Assembly (NCBI GenBank): GCA_902801295.1
Contig: CADCHN010000006.1
Location: 38,886 to 102,885, forward strand
Source: Oscillospiraceae bacterium
GTDB taxonomy: Bacteria > Bacillota > Clostridia > Oscillospirales > Oscillospiraceae
Direction: 5' to 3'
Length of the DNA stretch: 64,000 bases
The translations under genes and the position numbers were made by a program. The notes beneath the pieces were generated by a model, which saw only the letters and a program-made list of their open reading frames with translations, searched no databases and was not told the origin of the DNA. The stretch's first letter is position 1. Each line of letters opens with the position of its first letter. Positions 32,519-40,905 of the stretch are shown in pieces.

Positions 32519-32519
32519 A

Positions 32520-32645
32520 TATTATCAATTGCTTTTGGTTTCTTTTGCTCAAGGGGTAATTAGGGGGTATGCATTCTTCTCCGTCTATACTTCCTAACTT
32601 TAAAGACGAAAAACCGCCGAAATCTCAATAATTTCAGCGGTTTCT
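32520..32645. other. Probable prophage right end (attachment region)
   Basis: AT-rich, gene-free, between the last phage terminator and the 3' end of tRNA-Pro. The prophage lies at the tRNA's 3' side, the typical target of tyrosine integrases, so attR is expected here or in the tRNA 3' half. The other att copy is outside the window and the core cannot be defined. Confidence 0.45.
32609..32643 (-). terminator. tRNA-Pro terminator
   Basis: AAACCGC and GAAAT arms (32611-32623) pair with ATTTC and GCGGTTT (32631-32643). On the complementary strand the hairpin ends in TTTTTC and starts 2 nt after the tRNA CCA. Confidence 0.75.
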
Positions 32646-32721
32646 TGGTCCGAGTGACTGGATTTGAACCAGCGGCCTCTTGAACCCCATTCAAGCGCGC
32701 TACCATCTGCGCTACACCCGG
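32646..32721 (-). tRNA. tRNA-Pro (GGG)
   Basis: Read on the complement: acceptor CCGGGTG pairs with CACTCGG (one G-T), D-arm GCGC...GCGC, anticodon stem CTTGA/TCAAG around loop ATGGGGT giving anticodon GGG, T-arm GCTGG-TTCAAAT-CCAGT, discriminator A and encoded CCA. The C1-G72 pair is typical of bacterial tRNA-Pro. Confidence 0.93.
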
Positions 32722-32875
32722 ATAACTCCAAATCGCGCTCCCGTGGAGCCGCGACCCGGTATGTAAAGAACGCCTCTCGCGTTCGCCCGATTATATTAGC
32801 ACAATGCGTGCGCAAATGCAAGCATTATTTTTCTTTTTTCTTAAAAAAATCGGGCCTTCGAATGAGGCCCGATTG

Positions 32876-33709
32876 TTACTCCGTAAAGTGGATATGATTG
32901 TTGATATGATCCTGGCAGAAGCAATGGTAGCCCGCGCAGCGCGAGCAGTAGCGAAACTCCAGCTCCGGATAGTCCGTGTCCGTGCGGCCGCAGACCGCGC
33001 ACTTGTGGTTATAAAGTTTGTGCGCCTGCTCCTGGCGGATGCGCCGCGACTCGCGCCGGAAATTGACCGCGTTTTTGCTGACTCTGTTTCCGCGCACCAT
33101 GTGCCAGAGCTCTCCCCCGCAGAAGATCAGGAAGTTCAGCGTCGCAACGACCGGCAGCAGATTGTACGGGAAGGGATTGCTGATGACGCCGTAGACGAAA
33201 AGCGCCGCATCAAAATAGGCCAGATACTTGATCTTGATCGGGATAATGAAAAACAGCAGCACCTGCAGGTCGGGGAAAAAGACCGCGAAGGCGAAGAACA
33301 TCGCCAGATACACGAAGGTCGGCGTCAGGAAGACGTCAACATCAAGAGCCAGATACATGATGATGCCGTAGAGCATCGTCAAAATCGCGCCGGAGAAGAA
33401 ATAGATCGTAAACTGCCCGGTGCCCCAGTGCTGTTCGAGCGTGGTGCCGATCCAATAGTAAAAATATATCGAGATGAGCGCCAGCCAGCCCATATCCTCC
33501 GGGATGAAGAAGAAAGTCAGCAGCCGCCAGAGTTCGCCATGCAGCACACGCTCGGCCGAAAAGCTGAAGTAGCTGACGAGCAGCGGATTGACCAGGCCCA
33601 GCACCCAGTAGGCAGCGCTTCCGATGGCGATATAGCGCATCAGGTTGGGAATGCCGAAGCGCGGATGTTTGTAGCAAAAGCGTTCCACATAGGTCATCGG
33701 ATCTTTCAT
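32876..33709 (-). CDS. Rhomboid/derlin-like membrane protein with C-terminal zinc finger
   Basis: 277 aa from ATG 33709 (GAAAGGAGGCGTGTCC upstream). About five hydrophobic helices carry rhomboid-superfamily marks (HGELWRLLTFFFIP, FYYWIGTTLEQHWG). The GxSG catalytic serine motif is not visible, so it looks like an inactive, derlin-like member. The C-terminal 45 residues form a Cys/His zinc finger (KCAVCGR, YCSRCAGYHCFCQDH). It is the first host gene after tRNA-Pro; function unknown. Confidence 0.7.
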   Translation of the reverse strand: MKDPMTYVERFCYKHPRFGIPNLMRYIAIGSAAYWVLGLVNPLLVSYFSFSAERVLHGELWRLLTFFFIPEDMGWLALISIYFYYWIGTTLEQHWGTGQFTIYFFSGAILTMLYGIIMYLALDVDVFLTPTFVYLAMFFAFAVFFPDLQVLLFFIIPIKIKYLAYFDAALFVYGVISNPFPYNLLPVVATLNFLIFCGGELWHMVRGNRVSKNAVNFRRESRRIRQEQAHKLYNHKCAVCGRTDTDYPELEFRYCSRCAGYHCFCQDHINNHIHFTE

Positions 33710-33796
33710 GGACACGCCTCCTTTCCGTAACAGATACAATATACCCCGATTTGAAAAAGAAGTCTATGAAAAAATTGTAAAACAGGAAAAACCTCT

Positions 33797-33824
33797 TTGC
33801 GTTTTTGGAAAGCTGTGGTATGAT
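33797..33824 (+). promoter_or_regulatory. rlmB promoter
   Basis: TTGCGT (33797-33802), 16-bp spacer, TATGAT (33819-33824), 32 bp before the rlmB ATG. Confidence 0.55.
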
Positions 33825-33856
33825 GGTATGCGTATTATTGTCTTTGGAGAGAAATT

Positions 33857-34615
33857 ATGTCGGAAGAACGCAATTTTGAAGTGGAAAACGAACTGATCGA
33901 AGGCCGCAACGCCGTCATCGAGGCGCTGCGGGCCGGACGGTCTATTGATAAAATCTATCTGGCCCGGGGCGACGTGGACAAGACCCTGGGGCACATTGCT
34001 TCCAAGGCCCGGGAAAAGGGCGTGGTCGTCGTCGAGTGCGACCGGCGCAAGCTGGACTTCATGAGCAAGACCCACGCGCATCAGGGCGTGATCGCACTCT
34101 GCGCCGTGCGGGACACCTGCAGCATTGACGATATCTTCGCCATTGCAGACGAGCGCGGCGAACCGCCCTTCATCATCGTCTGCGACGAGATCAGCGATCC
34201 GCACAATCTCGGCGCCATCATCCGCAGCGCGGAGTGCGCCGGCGCGCATGGCGTCATTATCCCCAAGCGCCGCAGCGCGGGTCTGACCGCCATTGTGGAC
34301 AAAGCCTCCGCGGGCGCTGCCGAGCACATGGCCGTGGCACGGGTGGCCAATCTCCCCGCCGCGCTGCAGGAGCTGAAAAAGCGCGGGCTCTGGGTCTACG
34401 GAACCGCCGCCGACGGGCAGAGCGGGCTGTGGAGCACCGACTTCTCCGGCGCTGTGGCGCTGGTGATCGGCTCGGAGGGCGACGGCATGGGCCGCCTCGT
34501 GCGCGAGTGCTGCGACTTCATCGTGAGTCTGCCGATGCGCGGGCAGATCAACTCCCTCAACGCCTCCGCCGCCGCGGCGATCGTCATGTACGAGGTGCTC
34601 CGTCAGAGAAGCTGA
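33857..34615 (+). CDS. rlmB: 23S rRNA (guanosine-2'-O-)-methyltransferase, TrmH family
   Basis: 252 aa. N-terminal SpoU substrate-binding domain (LIEGRNAVIEALRAGRSIDK) and SPOUT knot with the family motifs CDEISDPHNLGAIIRSAE, LVIGSEGDGMGRLV and LPMRGQINSLNASAA. Methylates G2251 of 23S rRNA in E. coli relatives. Full length; GGAGAGAAATT precedes the ATG. Confidence 0.92.
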   Translation: MSEERNFEVENELIEGRNAVIEALRAGRSIDKIYLARGDVDKTLGHIASKAREKGVVVVECDRRKLDFMSKTHAHQGVIALCAVRDTCSIDDIFAIADERGEPPFIIVCDEISDPHNLGAIIRSAECAGAHGVIIPKRRSAGLTAIVDKASAGAAEHMAVARVANLPAALQELKKRGLWVYGTAADGQSGLWSTDFSGAVALVIGSEGDGMGRLVRECCDFIVSLPMRGQINSLNASAAAAIVMYEVLRQRS

Positions 34616-34635
34616 ACAGACAAGGACAGGATATC

Positions 34636-37251
34636 ATGAGCCAGACTGAATCCGTGCAGGGTCAGAGCGAAGCCTTTGCCCTGGACGATATCTTAAACGA
34701 ATACCGGAAGGACGCCGAGCCTGCCGACAAAGCGGACTATCAGATCCCGCCCCAGCAGCCCGCGCCGAAGCGCAGCAGCCTGCCCACGGAGGAAGAGGTG
34801 CGCGCCTATCTCGCATCCTACGCCCGCGGCGAGGCCGAGCCTTCCTTTGAGCCGCGGCGCAAGGCCGGGCCGGAGCCTCCCGAGGTGGACAGCCGCTTTG
34901 TGACGGCCCAGAGCCGCGCCGAGCGCCGGCGTCTGCGCTACGGCGGCGCCGCGGTCGACAACAGCGCCGACGAGAACTACCGTCCGCCGAAGGCCGAGGG
35001 CACCATCTCCACCAACGTCGACGTCTCCGACGAGGAGGAACTCCCGGACGAGCCGGTCAAGCCGAAGCTCTTTCAAAAGCTGCGCGACAAATACGAGGCG
35101 CAGCGCCGGCAGCGCGAGCGGCAGGAGGCCGAGCGGCGCGAGGCGGCCCATAAGCTCGAGGTGCCGGAGCCGCAGGAGCTGATCCTGCCCGGCGAGGAGC
35201 CGCCGAAGGAAGAGACACCAAGGCCCGCTCCGCGTACGGAGACCGCGGAGGAAAACGCGGCGACCCCTGAACCGGACGCCGAAGCGCCAGCCGCGGAAGC
35301 CGCGGAGGCTGCGGCCGAGGCCGCAGATGACAGAGCGCCGGAGAAGCCGCGCTTTACCCCGAGCTGGACACGCACGCCCGCCTCGACGAAGGAATATGTC
35401 TCCCTCTTTCCCGACACCAGCGCCTCCCCCGCCATTTACGCCGAGGAGCCCGCGGACGACACGCTCACTGAGGACGGCGACGCGAGCATCCCGCTGAAAA
35501 AGGACAGCTTTTTCCCCGCAAGCTTCAAGGAATACCTGACGACGCTGATGACGACGGCCTTCTACGGCCTGCGCAAGGGCGCCGAAACCATTGTGACCGC
35601 CGAGGAGGACGACGAGGATCTCGGCCCCGAGGCAACGCCCGCCTACGCCTCGCGCTACTACGGGCGCTTCGTCCGTTCGATGCGGCTGCGCCTGCGCCTG
35701 TGCGCCGTGCTGCTCCTTGTGCTGGGCTGGATCTCCCTGGGGCTGCCCGTTCTTGGGCAGCTGGCCAACATCCGCGTGGCGGCCTGGTTCTGCTTTGCGC
35801 TGCAGGGCACGGTCATGCTGCTGTGCCAGGACGTGCTGACCGGGGGCGTGCTCAACGCCGTGCGCCGCCGCTTCGGCGCGGATTCGCTGGCGGTGCTCGC
35901 CTGCCTGCTCACCGGCTTTGACGCCCTGCTGGTCGGCTCCGGCAAGCTGACACAGCCGCATATGCCGCTGTGCTTCATCTCCTCGCTCTCCCTGACGGGC
36001 GTGCTGCTGGCCTCGTTCCTCAGCTGCCGCGGCCTGCGCAAATCCATGCGCGTGCCCGCGATCGCCAAGCGGACCTATACGGTCACGGGCGAGATGAGCA
36101 TGAAAGAGCGCGGCACCACGATCCTCAAGTCCCAGCGCTCCTACTCCGGCTTTGTGCGGCGCAGCGAGGAGGCTCCCGCCGACGAAACGCTGTTTCAGAA
36201 GATGGGTCTGCCGCTTGTGCTGCTGGCAGGCTTCCTCGCGCTGGTGACCATGGCCGCGACGCGCAATATCAAGGATCTGATCTACATCCTCTCCGCGCTT
36301 CTCTGCGCGGCCGTTCCCTTCGGGGCGCTGCTGTGCTTTGCCCTCCCCTTCTTCACCGGCTCCTTCCGCATTTTCCCGAGCGGCGCGGCCATCGCCGGCT
36401 GGTCGGGGCTGTGCGACGTGGGCCGCAGCCGGAACCTCATCGTCACCGACCGCGACCTCTTCCCGGAGGGCACGGTAGAGATCGAGCAGGTGCGCATTTT
36501 CGCCGACGCCAAGCCCGAACGCATCATCTCCTACGCCGGCAGCATGATCATTGCCAGCGGCAGCTGCGTGTCCAAGAGCTTTGCCGACCTGATGGCGCGC
36601 AACAACTGCGCCATGCGGCAGATCGAGGATTTTGAGTACCTGCCCGGCGGCGGCATGAAGGGCGTGATCGACTCGAGCGTCATCCTCTGCGGCAGCAGCG
36701 ATCTGATGCAGCTGATGAACGTGCGCATCCCCTTCCGGCTCATCAACCGCACCAGTATTCTTCTGGCGGTGGACGGCGTGCTGTACGGCATTTTCAACAT
36801 GAAGTACACGGCCGACCCGCAGGTGCGAAAGGCGCTCATCGGCCTGATGCGCTCCGGCCGCCACCCGATCTTCGCGATCCGCGACTTCAACGTGACCCCG
36901 GTCATGCTGCACGATACCTTCGACGTGGCGACCGACGGCTACGACTTCCCGCCCTACGTTGAGCGCTTTGCGATCTCCTCGGTCAAGCCCGGTGAGGACA
37001 GCAAGGTCGCCGCGGTGGTCTGCCGCGACGGGCTCGGGCCGCTGAGCAACATGGCAAACCTCGGGCGGCGGATGTACGTCGCCACGCGCACGAGCCTCTA
37101 TTTTACCGCGATCAGCGCGGTGCTCGGCATGCTGCTGTGCTTCCTTCGCCTGGTCTCCGCCGGCGGCGTGGGCGTGCCGTTCCTGTTTGTATACATGCTG
37201 CTGTGCGCGCTGCCCGTGCTGTTTCTCGGCACGACGCTGAGTCTGGAATGA
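34636..37251 (+). CDS. P-type-ATPase-like pseudoenzyme with disordered N-terminus
   Basis: 871 aa. Residues 1-330 are disordered, rich in E/A/P with a coiled basic patch (KYEAQRRQRERQEAERREA). Residues 345-870 follow the P-type ATPase plan: membrane helices, AVPFGALLCFALPFF near the canonical CPC-like site, then LIVTDRDLFPEGTV exactly where DKTGTLTEG belongs (about 600-614), FEYLPGGGMKGVI and DPQVRKALIGLMRSGRHPIF in the N/P domains, AVVCRDGLGPLSNMANLG at the place of GDGxNDxPAL, and C-terminal helices. The phosphorylated Asp-Lys-Thr-Gly and the GDGxND motifs are both lost, so transport by phosphorylation is not expected. Follows rlmB by 20 nt. Confidence 0.72.
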   Translation: MSQTESVQGQSEAFALDDILNEYRKDAEPADKADYQIPPQQPAPKRSSLPTEEEVRAYLASYARGEAEPSFEPRRKAGPEPPEVDSRFVTAQSRAERRRLRYGGAAVDNSADENYRPPKAEGTISTNVDVSDEEELPDEPVKPKLFQKLRDKYEAQRRQRERQEAERREAAHKLEVPEPQELILPGEEPPKEETPRPAPRTETAEENAATPEPDAEAPAAEAAEAAAEAADDRAPEKPRFTPSWTRTPASTKEYVSLFPDTSASPAIYAEEPADDTLTEDGDASIPLKKDSFFPASFKEYLTTLMTTAFYGLRKGAETIVTAEEDDEDLGPEATPAYASRYYGRFVRSMRLRLRLCAVLLLVLGWISLGLPVLGQLANIRVAAWFCFALQGTVMLLCQDVLTGGVLNAVRRRFGADSLAVLACLLTGFDALLVGSGKLTQPHMPLCFISSLSLTGVLLASFLSCRGLRKSMRVPAIAKRTYTVTGEMSMKERGTTILKSQRSYSGFVRRSEEAPADETLFQKMGLPLVLLAGFLALVTMAATRNIKDLIYILSALLCAAVPFGALLCFALPFFTGSFRIFPSGAAIAGWSGLCDVGRSRNLIVTDRDLFPEGTVEIEQVRIFADAKPERIISYAGSMIIASGSCVSKSFADLMARNNCAMRQIEDFEYLPGGGMKGVIDSSVILCGSSDLMQLMNVRIPFRLINRTSILLAVDGVLYGIFNMKYTADPQVRKALIGLMRSGRHPIFAIRDFNVTPVMLHDTFDVATDGYDFPPYVERFAISSVKPGEDSKVAAVVCRDGLGPLSNMANLGRRMYVATRTSLYFTAISAVLGMLLCFLRLVSAGGVGVPFLFVYMLLCALPVLFLGTTLSLE

Positions 37252-37264
37252 TCCCCGTACATAG

Positions 37265-37296
37265 AAAAATCCCCCGGAAACTCCGGGGGATTTTTT
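37265..37296. terminator. Bidirectional terminator between convergent genes
   Basis: AAAAATCCCCCGGA / TCCGGGGGATTTTTT with a 3-nt loop and A/T runs on both sides, serving the pseudo-ATPase gene and nadE. Confidence 0.9.
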
Positions 37297-37307
37297 CGTT
37301 TCTGTTC

Positions 37308-39131
37308 TTACTGCAGCTCGGCCTCAAGCTCGTCCAGTTCCTGCTGGAAGAGTGTCGCCTCGGCGTCCGAGGGCATGAGGAAGCCGTTGCGCGGAGAGAT
37401 GGAGAAATCCATCACCGCCGGGCCGTCCATCAGGCAGCTGCGCTTGAACTGCTGGGTGAAGAGGCGCTTGCACCAGCTTCTGAGCCAGCGGATGAGCTCG
37501 GCGTCGGTGAAGTCATTGCCGTAAGCAATCCGCGCCAGGCGGAAGGTCTTGCGCGGTGAGAAGCCGCAGACCAGCATCTGCCAGGTAAAGAAGTCCTGCA
37601 GGCTGTAGGAGCCGACGGAATCCTCGCTCTTCTGCTCGATCATATCGTCGTGGATCGGCAGCAGCTCCGGCGTGACCGGGCAGTCGAGCACGTCATAGAG
37701 CGCGGCCTTGAGCACCTTATCGTCGGTTTTGTCCGCGATGTGGCGCACGGCGGCGCGCACCTGGGTCTTGGTCAGGCCGAGGTTCACGTCGTACATGCTG
37801 GTGTGGTCGCCGTTGTAGGTGCACCAGCCGTCGATGTACTCGCTCAAGTCCTCGGTACCGACGTCAAGGCCGTTGCACTTGTTGGCGATGTCCATCAGCA
37901 CCTGGGTGCGCTCGCGCGCCTGGGCGTTCTCGAAGGCGACGGAATAGTCGTCGTGGGCGTGTCCGATGTCGTCAAAGTGCTGGTAGACGCTCTTGCCGAT
38001 GTCGATGACGCGCACTTCGCAGCCCCATTGCTCGGCCACGACGATGGCATTGGACTTGGTGCGGCTGGAGGTGCCGAAGCAGGGCAGCGTGCAGGCGATG
38101 ACGTTCGCCGCGGGCAGTCCCATTTTCTTCATCGCCATCGCGCAGACCATCACGCAGAGCGTGGAGTCTACGCCGCCGGAGATGCCGACGACGCAGTGGT
38201 CGAGGTGGGCGTACTCCATGCGCTTGACGAGGCCCGCGACCTGGATGTCCAGCATCCGCTCGCAGTAAGCGGGCAGATCCTTCGGATCATCGGGCAGATG
38301 CGGGTGCATCGGGTATTTGCGGGTGATGGCGGTCTCGACGGGTTCCCTGCCGAAAACGATCGTCTCATAAGCCAGAGCGCCGTCAAAGCCGCCGGACGCA
38401 CGGCGGAGATTGGTCAGATATTCCACGTCGATCTCGCTGACGGCCAGGCTGTCCGCCCGCTCGTCCTGCGCCAGAATCTTTCCGTTTTCCGCCACGAGGC
38501 AGAGGCCGGAATACCAGTTATCCGTCGTGCTCTCGCCCCGGCCCGGAGCTGCCAGAATCACGCCGGCCTTCCCCTTGCGGGATTCATAGCGGACGTTCAG
38601 TTCCGCCTCCTGCGTGGAGGAGGTCGTGGCCGGGAACGAGGCCATCTGGCAGATCAGCGTCGCGCCGGAGGCGGCCAGATCGTCGGTTTCGGCCTTGATG
38701 CGGTCAAGCGACGCGCCGATCTCCACGGCAACGGTCAATTCGTCCAGCGCGCTGTGGGAAAACAGCCGCTCATCCTCATCGTCGTCGCCGGAAAGCACGG
38801 CGAGCAGCTCGCCGCCGCAAATCGCCGCAGCCGCGCTGAAGACCTCGGCGCCGTCCGCCCAGGGCAGGCCGACGAAAGCCAGCACGTCCGTATCCTTTGT
38901 CGCCTCGACGACCTTGTCCAGCGCCTTCTTCGCGCCGTCAAGGATCACGCGGTGCGTGATGAGGTCATAGCAGCTCACGCCGGTGAGGGTGAGCTCCGGA
39001 AACACCAGAACCTTCACACCCAGCGCGTCGGCCTTTTGGATCGTCTCGATCACCCGATCCGCATTATAGTCGCAGTCGGCGACCCGGATCACCGGAGAGG
39101 CCGCCGCGACCTTGACAAATCCGTCTCTCAT
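37308..39131 (-). CDS. nadE: Glutamine-dependent NAD+ synthetase
   Basis: 607 aa. N-terminal nitrilase-type glutaminase (FPELTLTGVSCYDLI with the catalytic Glu; LICQMASFPAT with the catalytic Cys) feeds ammonia to the C-terminal NAD synthetase, whose PP-loop reads GISGGVDSTLCV. Converts deamido-NAD to NAD using glutamine and ATP. Directly follows glyS (10 nt), in one transcript. Confidence 0.93.
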   Translation of the reverse strand: MRDGFVKVAAASPVIRVADCDYNADRVIETIQKADALGVKVLVFPELTLTGVSCYDLITHRVILDGAKKALDKVVEATKDTDVLAFVGLPWADGAEVFSAAAAICGGELLAVLSGDDDEDERLFSHSALDELTVAVEIGASLDRIKAETDDLAASGATLICQMASFPATTSSTQEAELNVRYESRKGKAGVILAAPGRGESTTDNWYSGLCLVAENGKILAQDERADSLAVSEIDVEYLTNLRRASGGFDGALAYETIVFGREPVETAITRKYPMHPHLPDDPKDLPAYCERMLDIQVAGLVKRMEYAHLDHCVVGISGGVDSTLCVMVCAMAMKKMGLPAANVIACTLPCFGTSSRTKSNAIVVAEQWGCEVRVIDIGKSVYQHFDDIGHAHDDYSVAFENAQARERTQVLMDIANKCNGLDVGTEDLSEYIDGWCTYNGDHTSMYDVNLGLTKTQVRAAVRHIADKTDDKVLKAALYDVLDCPVTPELLPIHDDMIEQKSEDSVGSYSLQDFFTWQMLVCGFSPRKTFRLARIAYGNDFTDAELIRWLRSWCKRLFTQQFKRSCLMDGPAVMDFSISPRNGFLMPSDAEATLFQQELDELEAELQ

Positions 39132-39141
39132 GGCCGCTCCT

Positions 39142-40524
39142 TTACAGCTTCACGCGCTCGGCGATATACGCCTTGACCTCGGAGATCGGCAGGCGGATCT
39201 GCTCCATGCTGTCGCGCTCGCGGACGGTGACGCAGCCGTCCTGCTCGGAATCGAAGTCGTAGGTCACGCAGAAGGGCGTGCCGACCTCGTCCTGGCGGCG
39301 GTAGCGCTTGCCGATAGAGCCGGTCTCGTCAAAGTCGCACATGAACTCCCTGGCCAGCTCGTCGCGGATCTCCAGCGCCTTGTCACTGAGCTTCTTGCTG
39401 AGCGGCAGCACGGCGGCCTTGATCGGCGCGATGGCAGGATGGAGGTGCAGCACGACGCGCACGTCGTTCTTCTCCGCGTCGACGAGCTCCTCGTCGTAGG
39501 CCTGGCACAGCAGCGCCAGCACCGTGCGGTCGAGGCCGTAGGTGCTCTCCACGATGTAGGGCACGAAGCGCTCGGCGGTGAAGGGGTCGATATACTCGAG
39601 CTTCTGGCCGCTGTATTCCTGGTGGCGGCTCAGGTCAAAGTCGGTGCGGTCGTGGGTGCCGTTGATCTCACCCCAGCCGATCGACGGGAACAGGAACTCG
39701 ATGTCGCAGGCGGCCTTGGCGTAGTGCGCGAGCTTCTCATGGTCGTGGAAGCGCAGATTCTCGGCGGGCAGGCCGAGATCCTCGAAGAACTGCTTGCCGT
39801 AGCCCTTGAAGTACTCGTACAGCTCCAGGTCGTCGCCGGGCTTGCAGAAGGTCTGGAACTCCATCTGCTCGAACTCGATCGTGCGGAAGGTGAAGTTGCC
39901 CGGGGTGATCTCGTTGCGGAAGGCCTTGCCGATCTGGCCGATGGAGAATGGGAGCTTGGCGCGCATCGTGCGCTGGACGTTGGGGTAGTTGACGTACTCG
40001 CCCTGGGCGTTCTCGGGGCGCAGGTAGATGACCGATTTGGCGTCGTTGGTCACGCCGCGGTAGGTCTGGAACATGAGGTTGAACTCACGGATATCGGTGA
40101 AGTTGTGCTTGCCGCAGTTCGGGCAGGGGATGTGATGGGCCTTGATATAGTCGAACATCTCCTCCTTGCTCATGCCGTCGGCATGGGCCTCGGGATCGAA
40201 GTCGTCGATCAGGTTGTCGGCGCGGAAGCGCATTTTGCACTCCTTGCAGTCGAGCAGAGGATCGGCAAAGCTGGCGACGTGGCCGCTGGCCTCCCACACG
40301 CGGGGGTTCATCAGGATGTCGGCGTCGACCTCGTAGCTGTTGCGGCGCTCCTGGATAAAGCGCTTGCGCCATGCGTCCTTGACGTTGTTCTTCAGCCGGG
40401 CGCCGAGCGGGCCGTAGTCCCAGGTGTTGGCAAGGCCGCCGTAGATCTCGCTGCCGGCGAAAATAAAGCCGCGGTTCTTGCACAGGGCAATGATCTTGTC
40501 CATCGTTTTTTCGGTATTGTTCAT
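39142..40524 (-). CDS. glyS: Glycyl-tRNA synthetase, alpha2 type
   Basis: 460 aa from ATG 40524 (GGGAAAGGACGAAGC upstream). Class II synthetase: IFAGSEIYGGLANTWDYGPLG (motif 1 area), CKECKMRFRADNLID with a C4 zinc finger, FRNEITPGNFTFRTIEFEQM (motif 2) and STYGLDRTVLALL (motif 3). Charges tRNA-Gly. It is the single-chain dimeric type, unlike the glyQ/glyS pair of Bacillus. Confidence 0.93.
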   Translation of the reverse strand: MNNTEKTMDKIIALCKNRGFIFAGSEIYGGLANTWDYGPLGARLKNNVKDAWRKRFIQERRNSYEVDADILMNPRVWEASGHVASFADPLLDCKECKMRFRADNLIDDFDPEAHADGMSKEEMFDYIKAHHIPCPNCGKHNFTDIREFNLMFQTYRGVTNDAKSVIYLRPENAQGEYVNYPNVQRTMRAKLPFSIGQIGKAFRNEITPGNFTFRTIEFEQMEFQTFCKPGDDLELYEYFKGYGKQFFEDLGLPAENLRFHDHEKLAHYAKAACDIEFLFPSIGWGEINGTHDRTDFDLSRHQEYSGQKLEYIDPFTAERFVPYIVESTYGLDRTVLALLCQAYDEELVDAEKNDVRVVLHLHPAIAPIKAAVLPLSKKLSDKALEIRDELAREFMCDFDETGSIGKRYRRQDEVGTPFCVTYDFDSEQDGCVTVRERDSMEQIRLPISEVKAYIAERVKL

Positions 40525-40593
40525 GCTTCGTCCTTTCCCGCGGCTGGCTGCCGCGGAGATATGATAGTCCGCCGGATTTTCCGACGACAAATT

Positions 40594-40622
40594 ATTATAA
40601 CACCCCGAATCTGTCAGGGCAA
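40594..40622 (-). promoter_or_regulatory. glyS-nadE promoter
   Basis: On the complement TTGCCC, 17 bp, TATAAT. The leader to the ATG is only about 60 nt, with a small CGCGGC/GCCGCG hairpin, so there is no room for a T-box. Confidence 0.6.
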
Positions 40623-40649
40623 TATTATCTGAAAATTAACAGAGCGCTT

Positions 40650-40819
40650 CTTAATACTAATATCTGATAAGAAGCTTTAAAAGGATCCCGAGGCAGAATT
40701 GTGCCAGACGAGGCGTCTTCCGCAGAGCATAATGGAGATATATGGTCAAGGAAGGCAACGAAGTATGGCGCAATTCTGGCCGGAAGACTTTAAAGATTTC
40801 TATCAGGTATTAGTATAAG
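40650..40819. repeat. 170-bp palindromic MITE-like element
   Basis: The gene-free stretch 40525-40905 is mostly this element. Its ends are inverted repeats: CTTAATACTAATATCTGATA at 40650-40669 against the complement of TATCAGGTATTAGTATAAG at 40801-40819, both continuing through TTTAAA. Imperfect pairing goes on inward (GCAGAATTGTGCC against GGCGCAATTCTGGCC). No coding sequence inside. It resembles non-autonomous transposable or palindromic repeat units. Confidence 0.65.
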
Positions 40820-40905
40820 ATCATAATTTAGTAAAAACTCTGTACACGCGGAAAAATAAATGATATAAATAAACTGATTCTGAGGATAAGCTGGTTAATC
40901 AAACA

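Noticed and set aside
34693..36912. 739-aa frame antisense to the pseudo-ATPase gene
   Set aside because: His/Gln/Ala-rich composition typical of GC-driven mirror frames; no ribosome binding site or domain.
40525..40600. T-box upstream of glyS
   Set aside because: The leader between the promoter and the ATG is about 60 nt and has no specifier or T-box sequence.
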